Shown here: piece by piece, positions 46,808 to 55,824 of the stretch
How the letters are laid out: the number at the start of each line of letters is the position of its first letter
Position numbering within the stretch: the first letter of the stretch is position 1
Source of the DNA: Flavobacteriaceae bacterium UJ101
Lineage (GTDB): Bacteria; Bacteroidota; Bacteroidia; Flavobacteriales; UJ101
NCBI GenBank assembly: GCA_001880285.1
Contig: CP016269.1
Span: forward strand, 2,614,501 to 2,678,500
Length of the DNA stretch: 64,000 nucleotides
Direction: 5' to 3'
Notes under the pieces: model-generated
Databases searched by the model: none
What the model was told of the DNA's origin: nothing
The model's input: the letters and a program-made list of their open reading frames with translations, nothing else
Program-made: the position numbers and the translations under genes

Positions 46808-48115
46808 TTATAAACCATACTGTTTGGCCATTTTAGATGATTTAACAGGGTTCCACAAATCTTTGTAAGAAGCTTTATGAAAATATTCTTTATAATAGGC
46901 AATAGATCGTACAATTCGCAAATAGGCACCCGTGTAAAAAGGCATTATCCATACAAATTTCCATAAAGTTAGTTCTTCTTTTCTACGTTCTGAAAAAATA
47001 TAAATTGATAACATTTGTATGTAACTAAATGTTACATAAAGTGTTAAATTCATAGGGATAATGAATTTTAAAGAAGAAGAGAAGTTAAAGAGTATATCGA
47101 TAATATAAATCCACCATGTGATATTTAAAATTAAATTGTAAAGTATATTTTCTCCAATAGCAAAAAAGTTATTCCATTTAAAGTTGGCTAAAGGTAAAAA
47201 TATATTATTATGTTTACGAACTCTGAATCGAATGATGGATTTGTCCCATCGCAATCTTTGATTGGTTAATTTTTTAAATTTTTCAGGTGCATTGGTTAGA
47301 CATATGGAGGTAGGAGAAAAAAATATTTTATAACCTGATTTTCTAAATTTTACAGTAATATCTCCATCAAGTCCCGGACCAATATCCCAACCACCAATAT
47401 TTTTTAATGGTTCCGTTTTAAAAGCCCCAAATGCTCCAGATATAATTTTATAAATACCGAGTTCTGAAGTTACAATACGACCAACAGAAACGGTTTTTAA
47501 GTATTCTATGGCTTGGAGAGTAGCGCAGAGACTGTTTTTATAATTTCGCACTTTTACATTACCGCCTACTGCACCTATTTTCTCATCCAAGTAAAAGGGT
47601 ATTAAAATATTTTCAATTGCTCTACGATCAAACGAACAATCTGCATCAAGATGAATGATATATTTTCCTCTGGAAAAGCGCAATGCGAAGTTGGCACCAG
47701 AGGCTTTTCCTCCTCGTTGTTTATTTCTTAGAAATAGATCAATAAGTCCTAGTTTTTCAAGGTTTTTTCCAATAATAGCTGTATCGTCATCTGAACCATC
47801 ATCAACAATGATGAGTTCAAAGTTTTGATAGGTTTGTTCTGCTAATGATTTGGTTAATTTATAAAGATGTTTTCCTTCATTTTTACCTGGTATAATAATA
47901 GAAACAAAAGGATTTTCAATGAAAAGTTTATTTTTAGCACAATCCCATTTTAGAGATCGCTTGTTTCTTTTTATATAATGAATTAAAGCTATAATATAAT
48001 CAATTATAACATAGCGTGTGAATTCGAATATGACGAAGTACCAGAAAACACGTATAAACTTACCAATACCTACAACAAACCAATAATTTATATATTCAGG
48101 AAGATGTTCTTTCAT
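46808..48115 (-). CDS. Processive family-2 glycosyltransferase (membrane polysaccharide synthase)
   Basis: A membrane glycosyltransferase of the cellulose/PNAG/alginate-synthase type. It has an N-terminal hydrophobic region (about 10-45), then a GT-A domain with VSIIIPGKNEG near 72, DDGSDDD near 103 and the DADC metal motif near 156. GGNVKVRN, a GLDGDIT acid and QRLRW near 285 (the Q-x-x-R-W of processive synthases) follow. Several membrane helices (about 315-400) form the export channel. Its start overlaps the stop of the TackOD1 gene by four bases, indicating co-synthesis. The polymer and donor sugar are not readable. The neighbouring dehydrogenase suggests a hexosaminuronate. Confidence 0.88.
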   Translation of the reverse strand: MKEHLPEYINYWFVVGIGKFIRVFWYFVIFEFTRYVIIDYIIALIHYIKRNKRSLKWDCAKNKLFIENPFVSIIIPGKNEGKHLYKLTKSLAEQTYQNFELIIVDDGSDDDTAIIGKNLEKLGLIDLFLRNKQRGGKASGANFALRFSRGKYIIHLDADCSFDRRAIENILIPFYLDEKIGAVGGNVKVRNYKNSLCATLQAIEYLKTVSVGRIVTSELGIYKIISGAFGAFKTEPLKNIGGWDIGPGLDGDITVKFRKSGYKIFFSPTSICLTNAPEKFKKLTNQRLRWDKSIIRFRVRKHNNIFLPLANFKWNNFFAIGENILYNLILNITWWIYIIDILFNFSSSLKFIIPMNLTLYVTFSYIQMLSIYIFSERRKEELTLWKFVWIMPFYTGAYLRIVRSIAYYKEYFHKASYKDLWNPVKSSKMAKQYGL

Positions 48116-49449
48116 GCTGAGCTAGATTTAAATTTATGAATTGATTGTAGTTTAGAATTAATTTTTAATGTAATATGTAAATTATCACTTAATAATTTAA
48201 TTAAATTATTTTCTAATTTTTCAAGTATTTTTTGTGCTTCGCTTTCAGATTGATCTAAAAGTAAAATATAGTGATTTTCTTTGTCTGCTGTTTGATAATT
48301 TGAATCTTCAATATATTGATTAATAATAGTTTTAATTTCTTGCTTCAGTTTGTTTTTATAGTGATCATTCAATCGTTCAAGTAATATAGTATTCATAGAA
48401 ATGATTCCTACAAAACAAGAAGGGTGAACAGGATTTTCTCTTTTTGATTCACGTTTTACAAGTTGATAAAAGAGCGAATCTGATACCGAAGGATCATTTG
48501 CTGAATGCATTCTAGAACCATTTTGTACATGATGAATTCCTTCAAGGGTTAAGCTATATTCTTTTATAGCAACTTGAATTAATTCTTCTAAATGATTTTG
48601 ATGATCACAAGTGTGGCATTCTGCAACAACTTTAGCGTTTTGGAAATCATGTAAACAATTGTTACAATGATATACAGCACTAGGTTTATCATAATCAATT
48701 CCGATATGACGTAAATGTTTATTACATTTTGGGCATTCCATTTCATCAGTGCTTTCTTTTTTAAAATCTTGTTCTGGTGCAACATGGGCACATACGAAAT
48801 GATGTATGATATCTTGTGGTGTTATATGAATAGAACCACACTTTGGACAGGTTTCTTTATAAATTAAATAGCTGTCATGGCAAGGATTACAAAGTTGAAT
48901 TTGATCTTTGATTGTACTGGTTATTAAATTTCTTTTCTCTATTGAATCGAGCAAATTAAATATTGAAAAAGATTCTTTATCATAAAAAAGACTGATGAAA
49001 GGAAATAGATAACCTAGTTTTGAGTTACGGTCTTTATGGGCATCTATTTTACCGTTTCTTGAGTAAATATATTGTAAGAAACGATTTGTTATTGATTCTT
49101 TAAAAGATTTATTAGGTATTGTTGTTTGAATTTCGGAAAACTTTTGATTGATTCCATCAATGATATTTGTAAATGTTAATTCATTTAATTTCCCATCGGT
49201 ATGAATAGTATAATTACTTGAAATATCATATTTATAGAATAAGGGTTTTAAAAATAATTCAGGATCATTATGAGATCTAATATTAGAGACAATAGTATGA
49301 AAAGAATCTTTATGTTGTGTAGTAATTAATAAAGCATCATGATTTACAACATGATGAATGATCGTATCATTCCAATCACTGATCAACAATAAACTATAAT
49401 CGTTGATCAGGAGTTGTTGGGTTGTTGTATTTTTTATAATGCGTAACAT
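48112..49449 (-). CDS. TackOD1 zinc-ribbon protein with pseudo-GGDEF C-terminus
   Basis: A 445-residue cytoplasmic protein with no membrane helix. Residues 1-170 resemble no domain I recognise. Residues about 184-280 hold five C-x2-C pairs: CNPC, CPKCG, ECPKCNK, CNNC and CHTC. Between them are HHFVCAHVAPEQDF and LRHIGIDYDKPSAVYHC, the pattern of the TackOD1 output domain. The last 110 residues read like a GGDEF fold, but the signature is replaced (KENHYILLL instead of GGDEF-x-x-LL), so it should not make c-di-GMP. ATGA overlap with the glycosyltransferase suggests it regulates the synthase or forms a complex with it. Confidence 0.75.
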   Translation of the reverse strand: MLRIIKNTTTQQLLINDYSLLLISDWNDTIIHHVVNHDALLITTQHKDSFHTIVSNIRSHNDPELFLKPLFYKYDISSNYTIHTDGKLNELTFTNIIDGINQKFSEIQTTIPNKSFKESITNRFLQYIYSRNGKIDAHKDRNSKLGYLFPFISLFYDKESFSIFNLLDSIEKRNLITSTIKDQIQLCNPCHDSYLIYKETCPKCGSIHITPQDIIHHFVCAHVAPEQDFKKESTDEMECPKCNKHLRHIGIDYDKPSAVYHCNNCLHDFQNAKVVAECHTCDHQNHLEELIQVAIKEYSLTLEGIHHVQNGSRMHSANDPSVSDSLFYQLVKRESKRENPVHPSCFVGIISMNTILLERLNDHYKNKLKQEIKTIINQYIEDSNYQTADKENHYILLLDQSESEAQKILEKLENNLIKLLSDNLHITLKINSKLQSIHKFKSSSA

Positions 49450-49561
49450 ACTGCTTTTACTATTGTGTTATTATAAAATTAGTGAGCATCATAATAAGAA
49501 GGAGTGTTTTTTATTTTAACCTTTTATAACTAGTGATAAACCTATTTTATGTTTGGATGAT

Positions 49562-51532
49562 TTATTCAAAAGTTATGTATTCTGATGTGTCAATGGCATT
49601 TGGATTACTGGTGGATATTTGAAAAATAGCATCATTAAAATCATTATCTCCATCAGGAACTTTAATATCTTCAAATGCGATTACGGTAGCATTACATTCT
49701 GATTCATGGAAAATAATACTTTGTTGTTTTTGACTTGGGTTGAAAGGGATATGTGTATACTGAGTATATTTTCCATCAGTTATTTTACCTTTCCATCCAT
49801 TAGAAATCAAGAAAAATCCAATAACAGTTCCTGCTTCGAATTCACCTAAGAGTTTCATTGAATTCCCTTTGATTAATTCTCCTCCGGAGTTTTTAGCAGA
49901 AGCATTTGGAAAGATGACAATTTTGATTAAGTCATCTACAGAGTTTGGAGGATTATTTTCATCATAAGCGTAGTAACCTAATATATTTTTATAACCCGCT
50001 CCTTCGTTAAGAAAAGTAACAGAAATTTCTGTTTTTTCCTTTATGTATAAGTTTTTACTAGGATTCTCAAAATATTCTGGATGTGCTTTTATAGCATTAG
50101 TTCTTTCAGGTAATATTTCACTAAATATTTTAGGCAATAAAGCATTACATACTTCATTGTTTTCAATAGTTTCAGGTGTTCCTGATTGGTTATATGGAGC
50201 AATAGTCATGTAACCTTCTTTGGTTTGTTTTCTTAAAATATTAAATCCACCTTGTCCCTTTGCTACAAAAATCCAGTCTCCTTCTGATGTTATATAATTG
50301 GCAGAAGCTGGTTGTTCTTGCATATCCCAATTAAAAAGAGGATCTATTCTATCTCCACTATTAGGGAAATCTGTGATGGAGATACCGTCAGCTCCATTTG
50401 CAATATAAATATAATCATCATCCATCGTTACTGCGTTTGAATTCCCCGCAACGAGCATGGTTCCTTTAGACTCATTCACTAATTGGTTTGTAAAAATGTC
50501 ATAAACTTTGACACCATTTTTTCCTGTAGAAACATATATAAGATCTGAATTATAGTTAGCAAAATAAAGTGTGTTTTTACCTTTATACGTTTCTTTTACA
50601 TTTTCATGAGTAATGTTACCAATTTGAAATTCATTTGGAGTAGATAGGTCGCTTAGTTGTCCAATTTTTACAGAAGCAATATCTCCAGTAGTTAAGGCAG
50701 CATAATAGGCCTCATCAGTTGAGTTATTAACTGCAACATATTTACCATTTGAATATGAATCATAATAAATACCATCTAAGGTTGTTTTGTCTAAAATAAA
50801 GGTGCCTCCAAATGTTTTACCAGCAGAAATTATAACATGATTTTGGGTAGTTGAAATTCCGTTGGCCGAAGCAGATATTCCATTATCCATAAGGTTTGAT
50901 AGATTGATTCGGTCAATTGATTCTGTTGAAATAGTTGCTGTAATATCAATTTTATATACTGTTGCACCATGTTTTTTATGAGATGCAGCTAGCCAAACGG
51001 TTTGATTATTGTCATCAGCATGAACGGCGTTAATGTCTGCTTCTAAAAAATCAATTTGAGTAAGGAGTTGAGGTTGGTTAGGATTGGAAATATCAACAAC
51101 TTCTAGCATACCCAAATGTTTTGTTCCTTGTTTGTGATAAGAAACGTATGCTCTTGTATTTTTTATTGCGATATGGGTAGCGCTTAACGTTTCAGTTTCT
51201 AAAATAGGAGAATTTATTTTAGCTACCCAAAACCAGTAATGATCTTGATTATTGGTAATATTGGCTTCACTACTTTCATAAGGAATGGATGTAGAGGTAG
51301 CTGAAAAGTTAGTTCTTTGTGCAGTTGCTTTAGAATAATCTTCAGGTACTGTTGTAATAATTGTTCTATTGATGATATCAACTCTATTTTGATTAATGGA
51401 GTTAGATATTCTAATGTCTAATGCTTCTTGTGCTGTTTGCTCTACAAGATTTTGAGTCTCCTGAATTATTTCTTCTGAATCTTGAGAACAAGAAAACAGA
51501 AATAAGATGATGTATAAATATGACGTTTTCAT
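49562..51532 (-). CDS. Surface lipoprotein with beta-propeller-like repeats and DUF4114 domain
   Basis: A 656-residue lipoprotein whose signal ends at the lipobox LFSC (Cys15). Residues about 90-440 form LVIVD-like blades (LEVVDISNPNQPQLL, VYDIFTNQLV, YIYIANGADGISITDF), consistent with a beta-propeller. The C-terminus (about 500-650) is a DUF4114 domain: VTFLNEGAGYKNILGYYAY, and the acidic DGDNDFNDAIF that probably binds calcium. Such proteins often sit in the outer layer and may bind glycans. It lies 16 bases after the dehydrogenase. It may anchor or organise the polymer made here, which is inference. Confidence 0.75.
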   Translation of the reverse strand: MKTSYLYIILFLFSCSQDSEEIIQETQNLVEQTAQEALDIRISNSINQNRVDIINRTIITTVPEDYSKATAQRTNFSATSTSIPYESSEANITNNQDHYWFWVAKINSPILETETLSATHIAIKNTRAYVSYHKQGTKHLGMLEVVDISNPNQPQLLTQIDFLEADINAVHADDNNQTVWLAASHKKHGATVYKIDITATISTESIDRINLSNLMDNGISASANGISTTQNHVIISAGKTFGGTFILDKTTLDGIYYDSYSNGKYVAVNNSTDEAYYAALTTGDIASVKIGQLSDLSTPNEFQIGNITHENVKETYKGKNTLYFANYNSDLIYVSTGKNGVKVYDIFTNQLVNESKGTMLVAGNSNAVTMDDDYIYIANGADGISITDFPNSGDRIDPLFNWDMQEQPASANYITSEGDWIFVAKGQGGFNILRKQTKEGYMTIAPYNQSGTPETIENNEVCNALLPKIFSEILPERTNAIKAHPEYFENPSKNLYIKEKTEISVTFLNEGAGYKNILGYYAYDENNPPNSVDDLIKIVIFPNASAKNSGGELIKGNSMKLLGEFEAGTVIGFFLISNGWKGKITDGKYTQYTHIPFNPSQKQQSIIFHESECNATVIAFEDIKVPDGDNDFNDAIFQISTSNPNAIDTSEYITFE

Positions 51533-51547
51533 ATGAATAATTTTTTA

Positions 51548-52930
51548 TTAAAGTGTTAAATATCGATGATTTCTAAATTGATAATCAAAAGTTCCTCTTA
51601 TATCCAATACAAAACCGTTAGTGGTAAGAAACGATTCCATATAGTCGGAGTTAAAAGTATGATAGGTTTCATGGTTTACAGCCATTATGACCGCATCGAA
51701 TTTTTTATCCAACTGTTTTTCAGAAGTTAAAGTGAAGTTATATTCTTTTTGAACTTCTTTAGAGCTAGCGTATGGATCTTCTATCGTAATTTGATAACCG
51801 TATTGTTTTAAATGGTAAATCAGATTTGCGACTTTTGAATTACGAATATCTTTAACATTTTCTTTGAAAGTAATACCTCGTACTAAAATATGAGTCTGAA
51901 TATTTTCTTTGTTATTATAAAATAATTCTACAGCAACTTTTCTAGCAAGGTATTCAGCTAAGTTCTCGTTTTGTAGGCGACTACTTTTAATTAGAGGAAC
52001 TTCTACATCTAATTCAGTAGCTTTATGAATTAAATAATAAGGATCAACACCAATACAATGGCCTCCTACAAGACCGGGGAAAAAATGTAAAAAATTCCAT
52101 TTTGTTCCAGCTGCTTTTAATACATCTTGTGTTGATATATTCATTTTATCAAAAATGTATTTTAATTCGTTCATTAAGGCTATATTTACATCACGCTGTG
52201 TGTTTTCAACTATTTTTGCAGCTTCGGCAACTTTGATAGAAGGTGCTTTGTGAATCCCAGCTGTAACGACTTCGTTGTATACTTTTGAAATTGTTTCTAG
52301 TGTTTGATTAGTACTACCTGAAACAATTTTTGTAATAGAAGAAAATGTATTTTTTGTATCACCAGGATTAATCCTTTCAGGAGAATAACCTACAAAAAAA
52401 TCTTGATTGAATTTTAAACCAGAAAAAGCTTCTAAAATAGGGATACATACTTCTTCAGTACATCCTGGATAAACGGTAGATTCAAAAACAACAATATCTC
52501 CTTTTTTTAAATTTTTTGCTACAGATTGTGTAGCTGATTTTAAGATATTTAAATTAGGCTTTTTTTCTTTGTTTACAGGTGTTGGAACAGCTATGATATA
52601 TAATTTTGCCTTTGCAATTTCGTGAGTATTGTTAGTGAATCTAATATCTTTATTTAAAAAGTGTGTAGAACTTAATTCATCACATGGGTCAACACTTAAC
52701 TTTAATTGTTCAATTTTAGAAGTGTTAATGTCAAATCCAATTACTTTAAATTTAGAAGCTACTTCTAGTGCTAGAGGTAACCCTACATAACCCAATCCTA
52801 CAATTGCGATGGATTCTTTTTTTTCAATAAGTTGTTGAAAAAGATCTTCAGACTTTTTATATTGAATTTTTAAAATAGAAGGTTCTTGATCAATTTGCTT
52901 TGATGCGTTGTATAAATTTAATGCTCTCAT
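51548..52930 (-). CDS. Nucleotide-sugar 6-dehydrogenase, TviB/WbpA-like
   Basis: Oxidises a UDP-sugar twice at C6 to a uronic acid. An unusual N-terminal extension of about 38 residues precedes the NAD motif IAIVGLGYVGLPLAL (43-57). Next come IIAVPTPVN, VFESTVYPGCTEEVCIP, GYSPERINPGD, the substrate-binding NTQRDVNIALMNEL and the catalytic Cys in GLVGGHCIGVDPYY near 280. These blocks follow TviB, the UDP-N-acetylglucosamine dehydrogenase of Vi polysaccharide, more closely than UDP-glucose or GDP-mannose dehydrogenases. The product is thus probably an N-acetylhexosaminuronate. It has its own promoter and a 123-base gap from the adaptor gene. Confidence 0.88.
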   Translation of the reverse strand: MRALNLYNASKQIDQEPSILKIQYKKSEDLFQQLIEKKESIAIVGLGYVGLPLALEVASKFKVIGFDINTSKIEQLKLSVDPCDELSSTHFLNKDIRFTNNTHEIAKAKLYIIAVPTPVNKEKKPNLNILKSATQSVAKNLKKGDIVVFESTVYPGCTEEVCIPILEAFSGLKFNQDFFVGYSPERINPGDTKNTFSSITKIVSGSTNQTLETISKVYNEVVTAGIHKAPSIKVAEAAKIVENTQRDVNIALMNELKYIFDKMNISTQDVLKAAGTKWNFLHFFPGLVGGHCIGVDPYYLIHKATELDVEVPLIKSSRLQNENLAEYLARKVAVELFYNNKENIQTHILVRGITFKENVKDIRNSKVANLIYHLKQYGYQITIEDPYASSKEVQKEYNFTLTSEKQLDKKFDAVIMAVNHETYHTFNSDYMESFLTTNGFVLDIRGTFDYQFRNHRYLTL

Positions 52931-52966
52931 TGTATATAGATTTTAAGGTTAATAATTTTCTTATTT

Positions 52967-52974
52967 CAAATTTA
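52967..52974 (-). promoter_or_regulatory. Candidate -7 element of the dehydrogenase-synthase transcript
   Basis: TAAATTTG on the minus strand, 36 bases before the dehydrogenase start. It would drive the dehydrogenase, lipoprotein, TackOD1 and glycosyltransferase genes. Confidence 0.5.
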
Positions 52975-53053
52975 GTTTTAACTAAGGTTTGGAAAGAGGG
53001 GAATAACACTAAACAGACTTATCTTGTGATAAACGATTTCTAACTTAGTATTA

Positions 53054-54082
53054 CTAAAAAAAACGTTTGATAACCAATTTAACATCCATTAAATAGAATT
53101 TTCCCCAAGTGGTAGCTTCATTTTGATTAATAGGTTCTATATCTACTAAAATCGAACGCTCAGTAGGCTCATACTTTTTTTGAAACTCAGAGGGGAGGGC
53201 ATAGGTTGAAATATAAGAATGTACAATTTTACCATTACTATAGGTTCCATTAGGGAATTTAATTTGAACAATAGTCCCTTCTGTAACATATTGTGCATAA
53301 TTTTGACTAAAATAAGCTCTTATTTGAACTTTTTTAGGGTTATGAATGGTTAAGACTTCTTGTTGACGATAGCAAACTTCACCATTAGAAAAATTGGTTG
53401 TTCCACTAATACCAATTTGTTTTGCTATGTAATAATTGAATTTTTTTTGAGGAAAATAATAGGTGATTAAGTCATCACTTGTTTTAGAATATTCATTTTT
53501 AAGTTTTTTTAATGCTATTATTTCTTCTTGTAGAATTGTTTTTTTACTTTTTAAAAGTGTTTGTTTTGATTTTATGTTTTGAAGCTCTTCGTAGGAATTA
53601 ATTTCGAGTAATACCATTTTAATTAATTTGTTATAAGAATTCTGGGTTAATTTTAATTGTGTTTGGATACCTTTTAATAGAGCTTTTTTCATCATAATCT
53701 CTTTTTCAATAGAGATAAGATCTTTAGCAAGTTTACTTTTTATTTGTGCTTTTTGAATATTGAGTTCATGGTTAGATTGATTATTTTCAATAAGATAACT
53801 AAATAGAGTGTCTCCAATATTTATTTTTTCACCTTCTTGAATGTAAAGCTCTTCTAAACGTATATCGTCTGTAAAGTTTATAGCCAGTTTTTCAAAAACA
53901 ATCTGACCATTTCCCTTTATGATATTTACAGTATTATAGACAAACCGACTTATGAAAAATGAGATGATTAGAATAACAAGCCAATAAGTGATTCTATCGA
54001 ATGTCCATACCTTTTTTTTGACTTTTGGTTCCTCAATGGTTCTTATAATGGAACCTTTATTTTTAAAGCTGAATGATTTCAT
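53054..54082 (-). CDS. HlyD/MFP-family membrane-fusion adaptor
   Basis: A 342-residue periplasmic adaptor. One membrane helix (about 31-52) is followed by a lipoyl-like half (LEELYIQEGEKINIGDTLFSYL, about 75-97). A long coiled-coil hairpin (about 98-200) and a second lipoyl/beta-barrel half (GEVCYRQQEVLTIHNPKKVQIRAYF, from about 228) complete the fold. It overlaps the TolC-like gene by ATGA, so the two are made together. No ABC exporter is present. Adaptors of this kind can serve polysaccharide synthases directly, as Alg44 does for alginate. No PilZ domain is fused here. Confidence 0.82.
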   Translation of the reverse strand: MKSFSFKNKGSIIRTIEEPKVKKKVWTFDRITYWLVILIISFFISRFVYNTVNIIKGNGQIVFEKLAINFTDDIRLEELYIQEGEKINIGDTLFSYLIENNQSNHELNIQKAQIKSKLAKDLISIEKEIMMKKALLKGIQTQLKLTQNSYNKLIKMVLLEINSYEELQNIKSKQTLLKSKKTILQEEIIALKKLKNEYSKTSDDLITYYFPQKKFNYYIAKQIGISGTTNFSNGEVCYRQQEVLTIHNPKKVQIRAYFSQNYAQYVTEGTIVQIKFPNGTYSNGKIVHSYISTYALPSEFQKKYEPTERSILVDIEPINQNEATTWGKFYLMDVKLVIKRFF

Positions 54083-55737
54083 TTTATTTGTTTATTAAGG
54101 GTTAATTTTTCTAATTCTATTAGGGAATGCAGGTCATTGATTGCAATATTGGATATTGTGGATTCAATGACTTTATAAAGTTGTATGGAAGATTGAAATT
54201 GATCTACACGAATTTGTTTTTTAGCAGTATATTGATCAGCTAGATTAAATCCTTCCATTTTTAAAAGGTTTCTTGTTTTATTATATTTATCAGATATTGA
54301 ATGCTTTAAATAAATATTTTTAAAGTTTTTTCTTTTTAAATATTGAATGAAAAATTGTATATCAGTTAGATTTTTTTCAGTATCAAAAATGATATAGATA
54401 TTATGATTCCGAATAGGTTCCCAATGAATTTTAGATATAATAGCTATTTCTGATGATTTATAGGATGAAATGTTGGTAAGGGTGAAAATTTTTAATGCTT
54501 TTAAATAGAGTAGCCTTTTATGGTCAAGTATTTCTCTTCGAATTTCTAAAATACGATTTTGATGATGAAATGAAGATGTTAAAAATTGTAGGTTATGTTG
54601 GGATTCATTTTTAATAAAAGTTTGCGTTTTAATATGTTCATTTTCAATTTGTAGTTGATAGTTTAATTTTTTTAATTGAGTTATAAGGTATTGATATTCA
54701 TAGTAATGATTGTAAATTTCTTTAAGTTTATTGTTCTTTATAAAAGAGACTTCTTCGTTTAATATCTTTTTCTGTAAGGTAGCAGATAATTGTTGTTGTT
54801 TTTTAGAAAAGTTTAAAGGAATGGCTAAATTAGCTCCAATAAAAGGGTTTAAACGGGTTTGATTTTGAGTTGTGGTTTTAAATTGATATTCAGCAAATAA
54901 ATTTAATTTGATTAATCGCTCTTGTTGTTGTTGATAATTAAGATTATCATTTTTTAATTGAAGAATACTATCATGAATATTATTAGATTGATAAATTTGA
55001 ATTAATTCATTTATGTTAATGTTAAAAGCAGGTAATGAAGAAAAACTGATCTCATCAGTTGAGAACTGATTGTTAAATGTTTTGATGTTGTTTAATTGTA
55101 CTTTTGTTTCTGTTATACGTTTTTTTAAATCAATGATATTCGTATAAGGAATGAGATTGTAATAGTATAAAGATGTGAATAATTTTAATTGTTTCTCGAA
55201 TAGTCCTAAATGAATGGAAAGCTCTTTATATTTAAGAACGTTGAAGTTTCTAATGATAGATTGATAACGAAATGAGTATTGAAGTTGATCTTCTTCTATC
55301 TTTGAATTAAGATGGTGTATAGACTGTTTATTTTTTAAAATATCTTTATTTAAAGAGTTATGTTTAAATCCTTCTTTAAAAGCTTTCCATTCAATGCCTA
55401 CTTTCATTTGATATTTAGAAAATTGACCCGTATTTTGTGAATCAATTAAGTCATGACTAAAGTCAAATTTTCCACTTGCTCTAAGATTCAATCCAATATC
55501 TTTTTTTGCAAGATCAATTTCTAATGAATATAGACTATCTTTATATTGAGTTTGTTCGTAATGATACGTTTTAAATATAGCTAAACTAGGTACCTCATTT
55601 GAGGTAGAATGTGAGAGTAATTCTTTATCAAATGAATTTAAATAATGGGTTGCTTCCTCTACTAAGTGATCGAATGTCACTTGACCTTTCATTGAGAATC
55701 CCATTAAAATGAATACTATAATGTGCGAAATTTTCAT
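54079..55737 (-). CDS. TolC-like outer-membrane export protein with a C-terminal extension
   Basis: A 552-residue exported protein with a signal peptide (about 1-18, ending near MKGQ). Its helical, Gln/Asn/Lys-rich body has two TolC-like halves, marked by GKFDFSHDL and WKAFKEG in the first and FAEYQF and FIGANLAIPLNFS in the second. Beyond about 430 a 120-residue tail containing IYIIFDTEKNLTDIQFF and RKNFKNIYLKHS has no TolC counterpart and may be a separate alpha/beta domain. It is the outer-membrane partner of the overlapping HlyD-like gene. I have moderate confidence in TolC and none in a substrate. Confidence 0.7.
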   Translation of the reverse strand: MKISHIIVFILMGFSMKGQVTFDHLVEEATHYLNSFDKELLSHSTSNEVPSLAIFKTYHYEQTQYKDSLYSLEIDLAKKDIGLNLRASGKFDFSHDLIDSQNTGQFSKYQMKVGIEWKAFKEGFKHNSLNKDILKNKQSIHHLNSKIEEDQLQYSFRYQSIIRNFNVLKYKELSIHLGLFEKQLKLFTSLYYYNLIPYTNIIDLKKRITETKVQLNNIKTFNNQFSTDEISFSSLPAFNININELIQIYQSNNIHDSILQLKNDNLNYQQQQERLIKLNLFAEYQFKTTTQNQTRLNPFIGANLAIPLNFSKKQQQLSATLQKKILNEEVSFIKNNKLKEIYNHYYEYQYLITQLKKLNYQLQIENEHIKTQTFIKNESQHNLQFLTSSFHHQNRILEIRREILDHKRLLYLKALKIFTLTNISSYKSSEIAIISKIHWEPIRNHNIYIIFDTEKNLTDIQFFIQYLKRKNFKNIYLKHSISDKYNKTRNLLKMEGFNLADQYTAKKQIRVDQFQSSIQLYKVIESTISNIAINDLHSLIELEKLTLNKQIK

Positions 55738-55746
55738 TTTAAATGC

Positions 55747-55768
55747 TTTTAAGTAAAAGAACTTAAAA
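55747..55768 (-). promoter_or_regulatory. Inverted repeat just upstream of the TolC-like gene
   Basis: TTTTAAGT and ACTTAAAA separated by six bases, 9 bases before the start codon. It could be an operator or a hairpin that hides the translation start. Confidence 0.4.
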
Positions 55769-55816
55769 TGAAAGATAGTTTGCCATTAATTAGGATAAAT
55801 CAGCGATACCTATTGA

Positions 55817-55824
55817 CAAAATTA
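55817..55824 (-). promoter_or_regulatory. Candidate -7 element for the TolC-HlyD pair
   Basis: TAATTTTG on the minus strand overlaps the LytTR stop codon (55822-55824) and precedes the TolC-like start by 79 bases. It would separate regulatory from export genes. Confidence 0.45.

Noticed and set aside
48112-49449. Active diguanylate cyclase next to the polysaccharide synthase
   Set aside because: The GGDEF signature is replaced by KENHY and no inhibitory-site RxxD pattern is seen. A catalytic role is unlikely.
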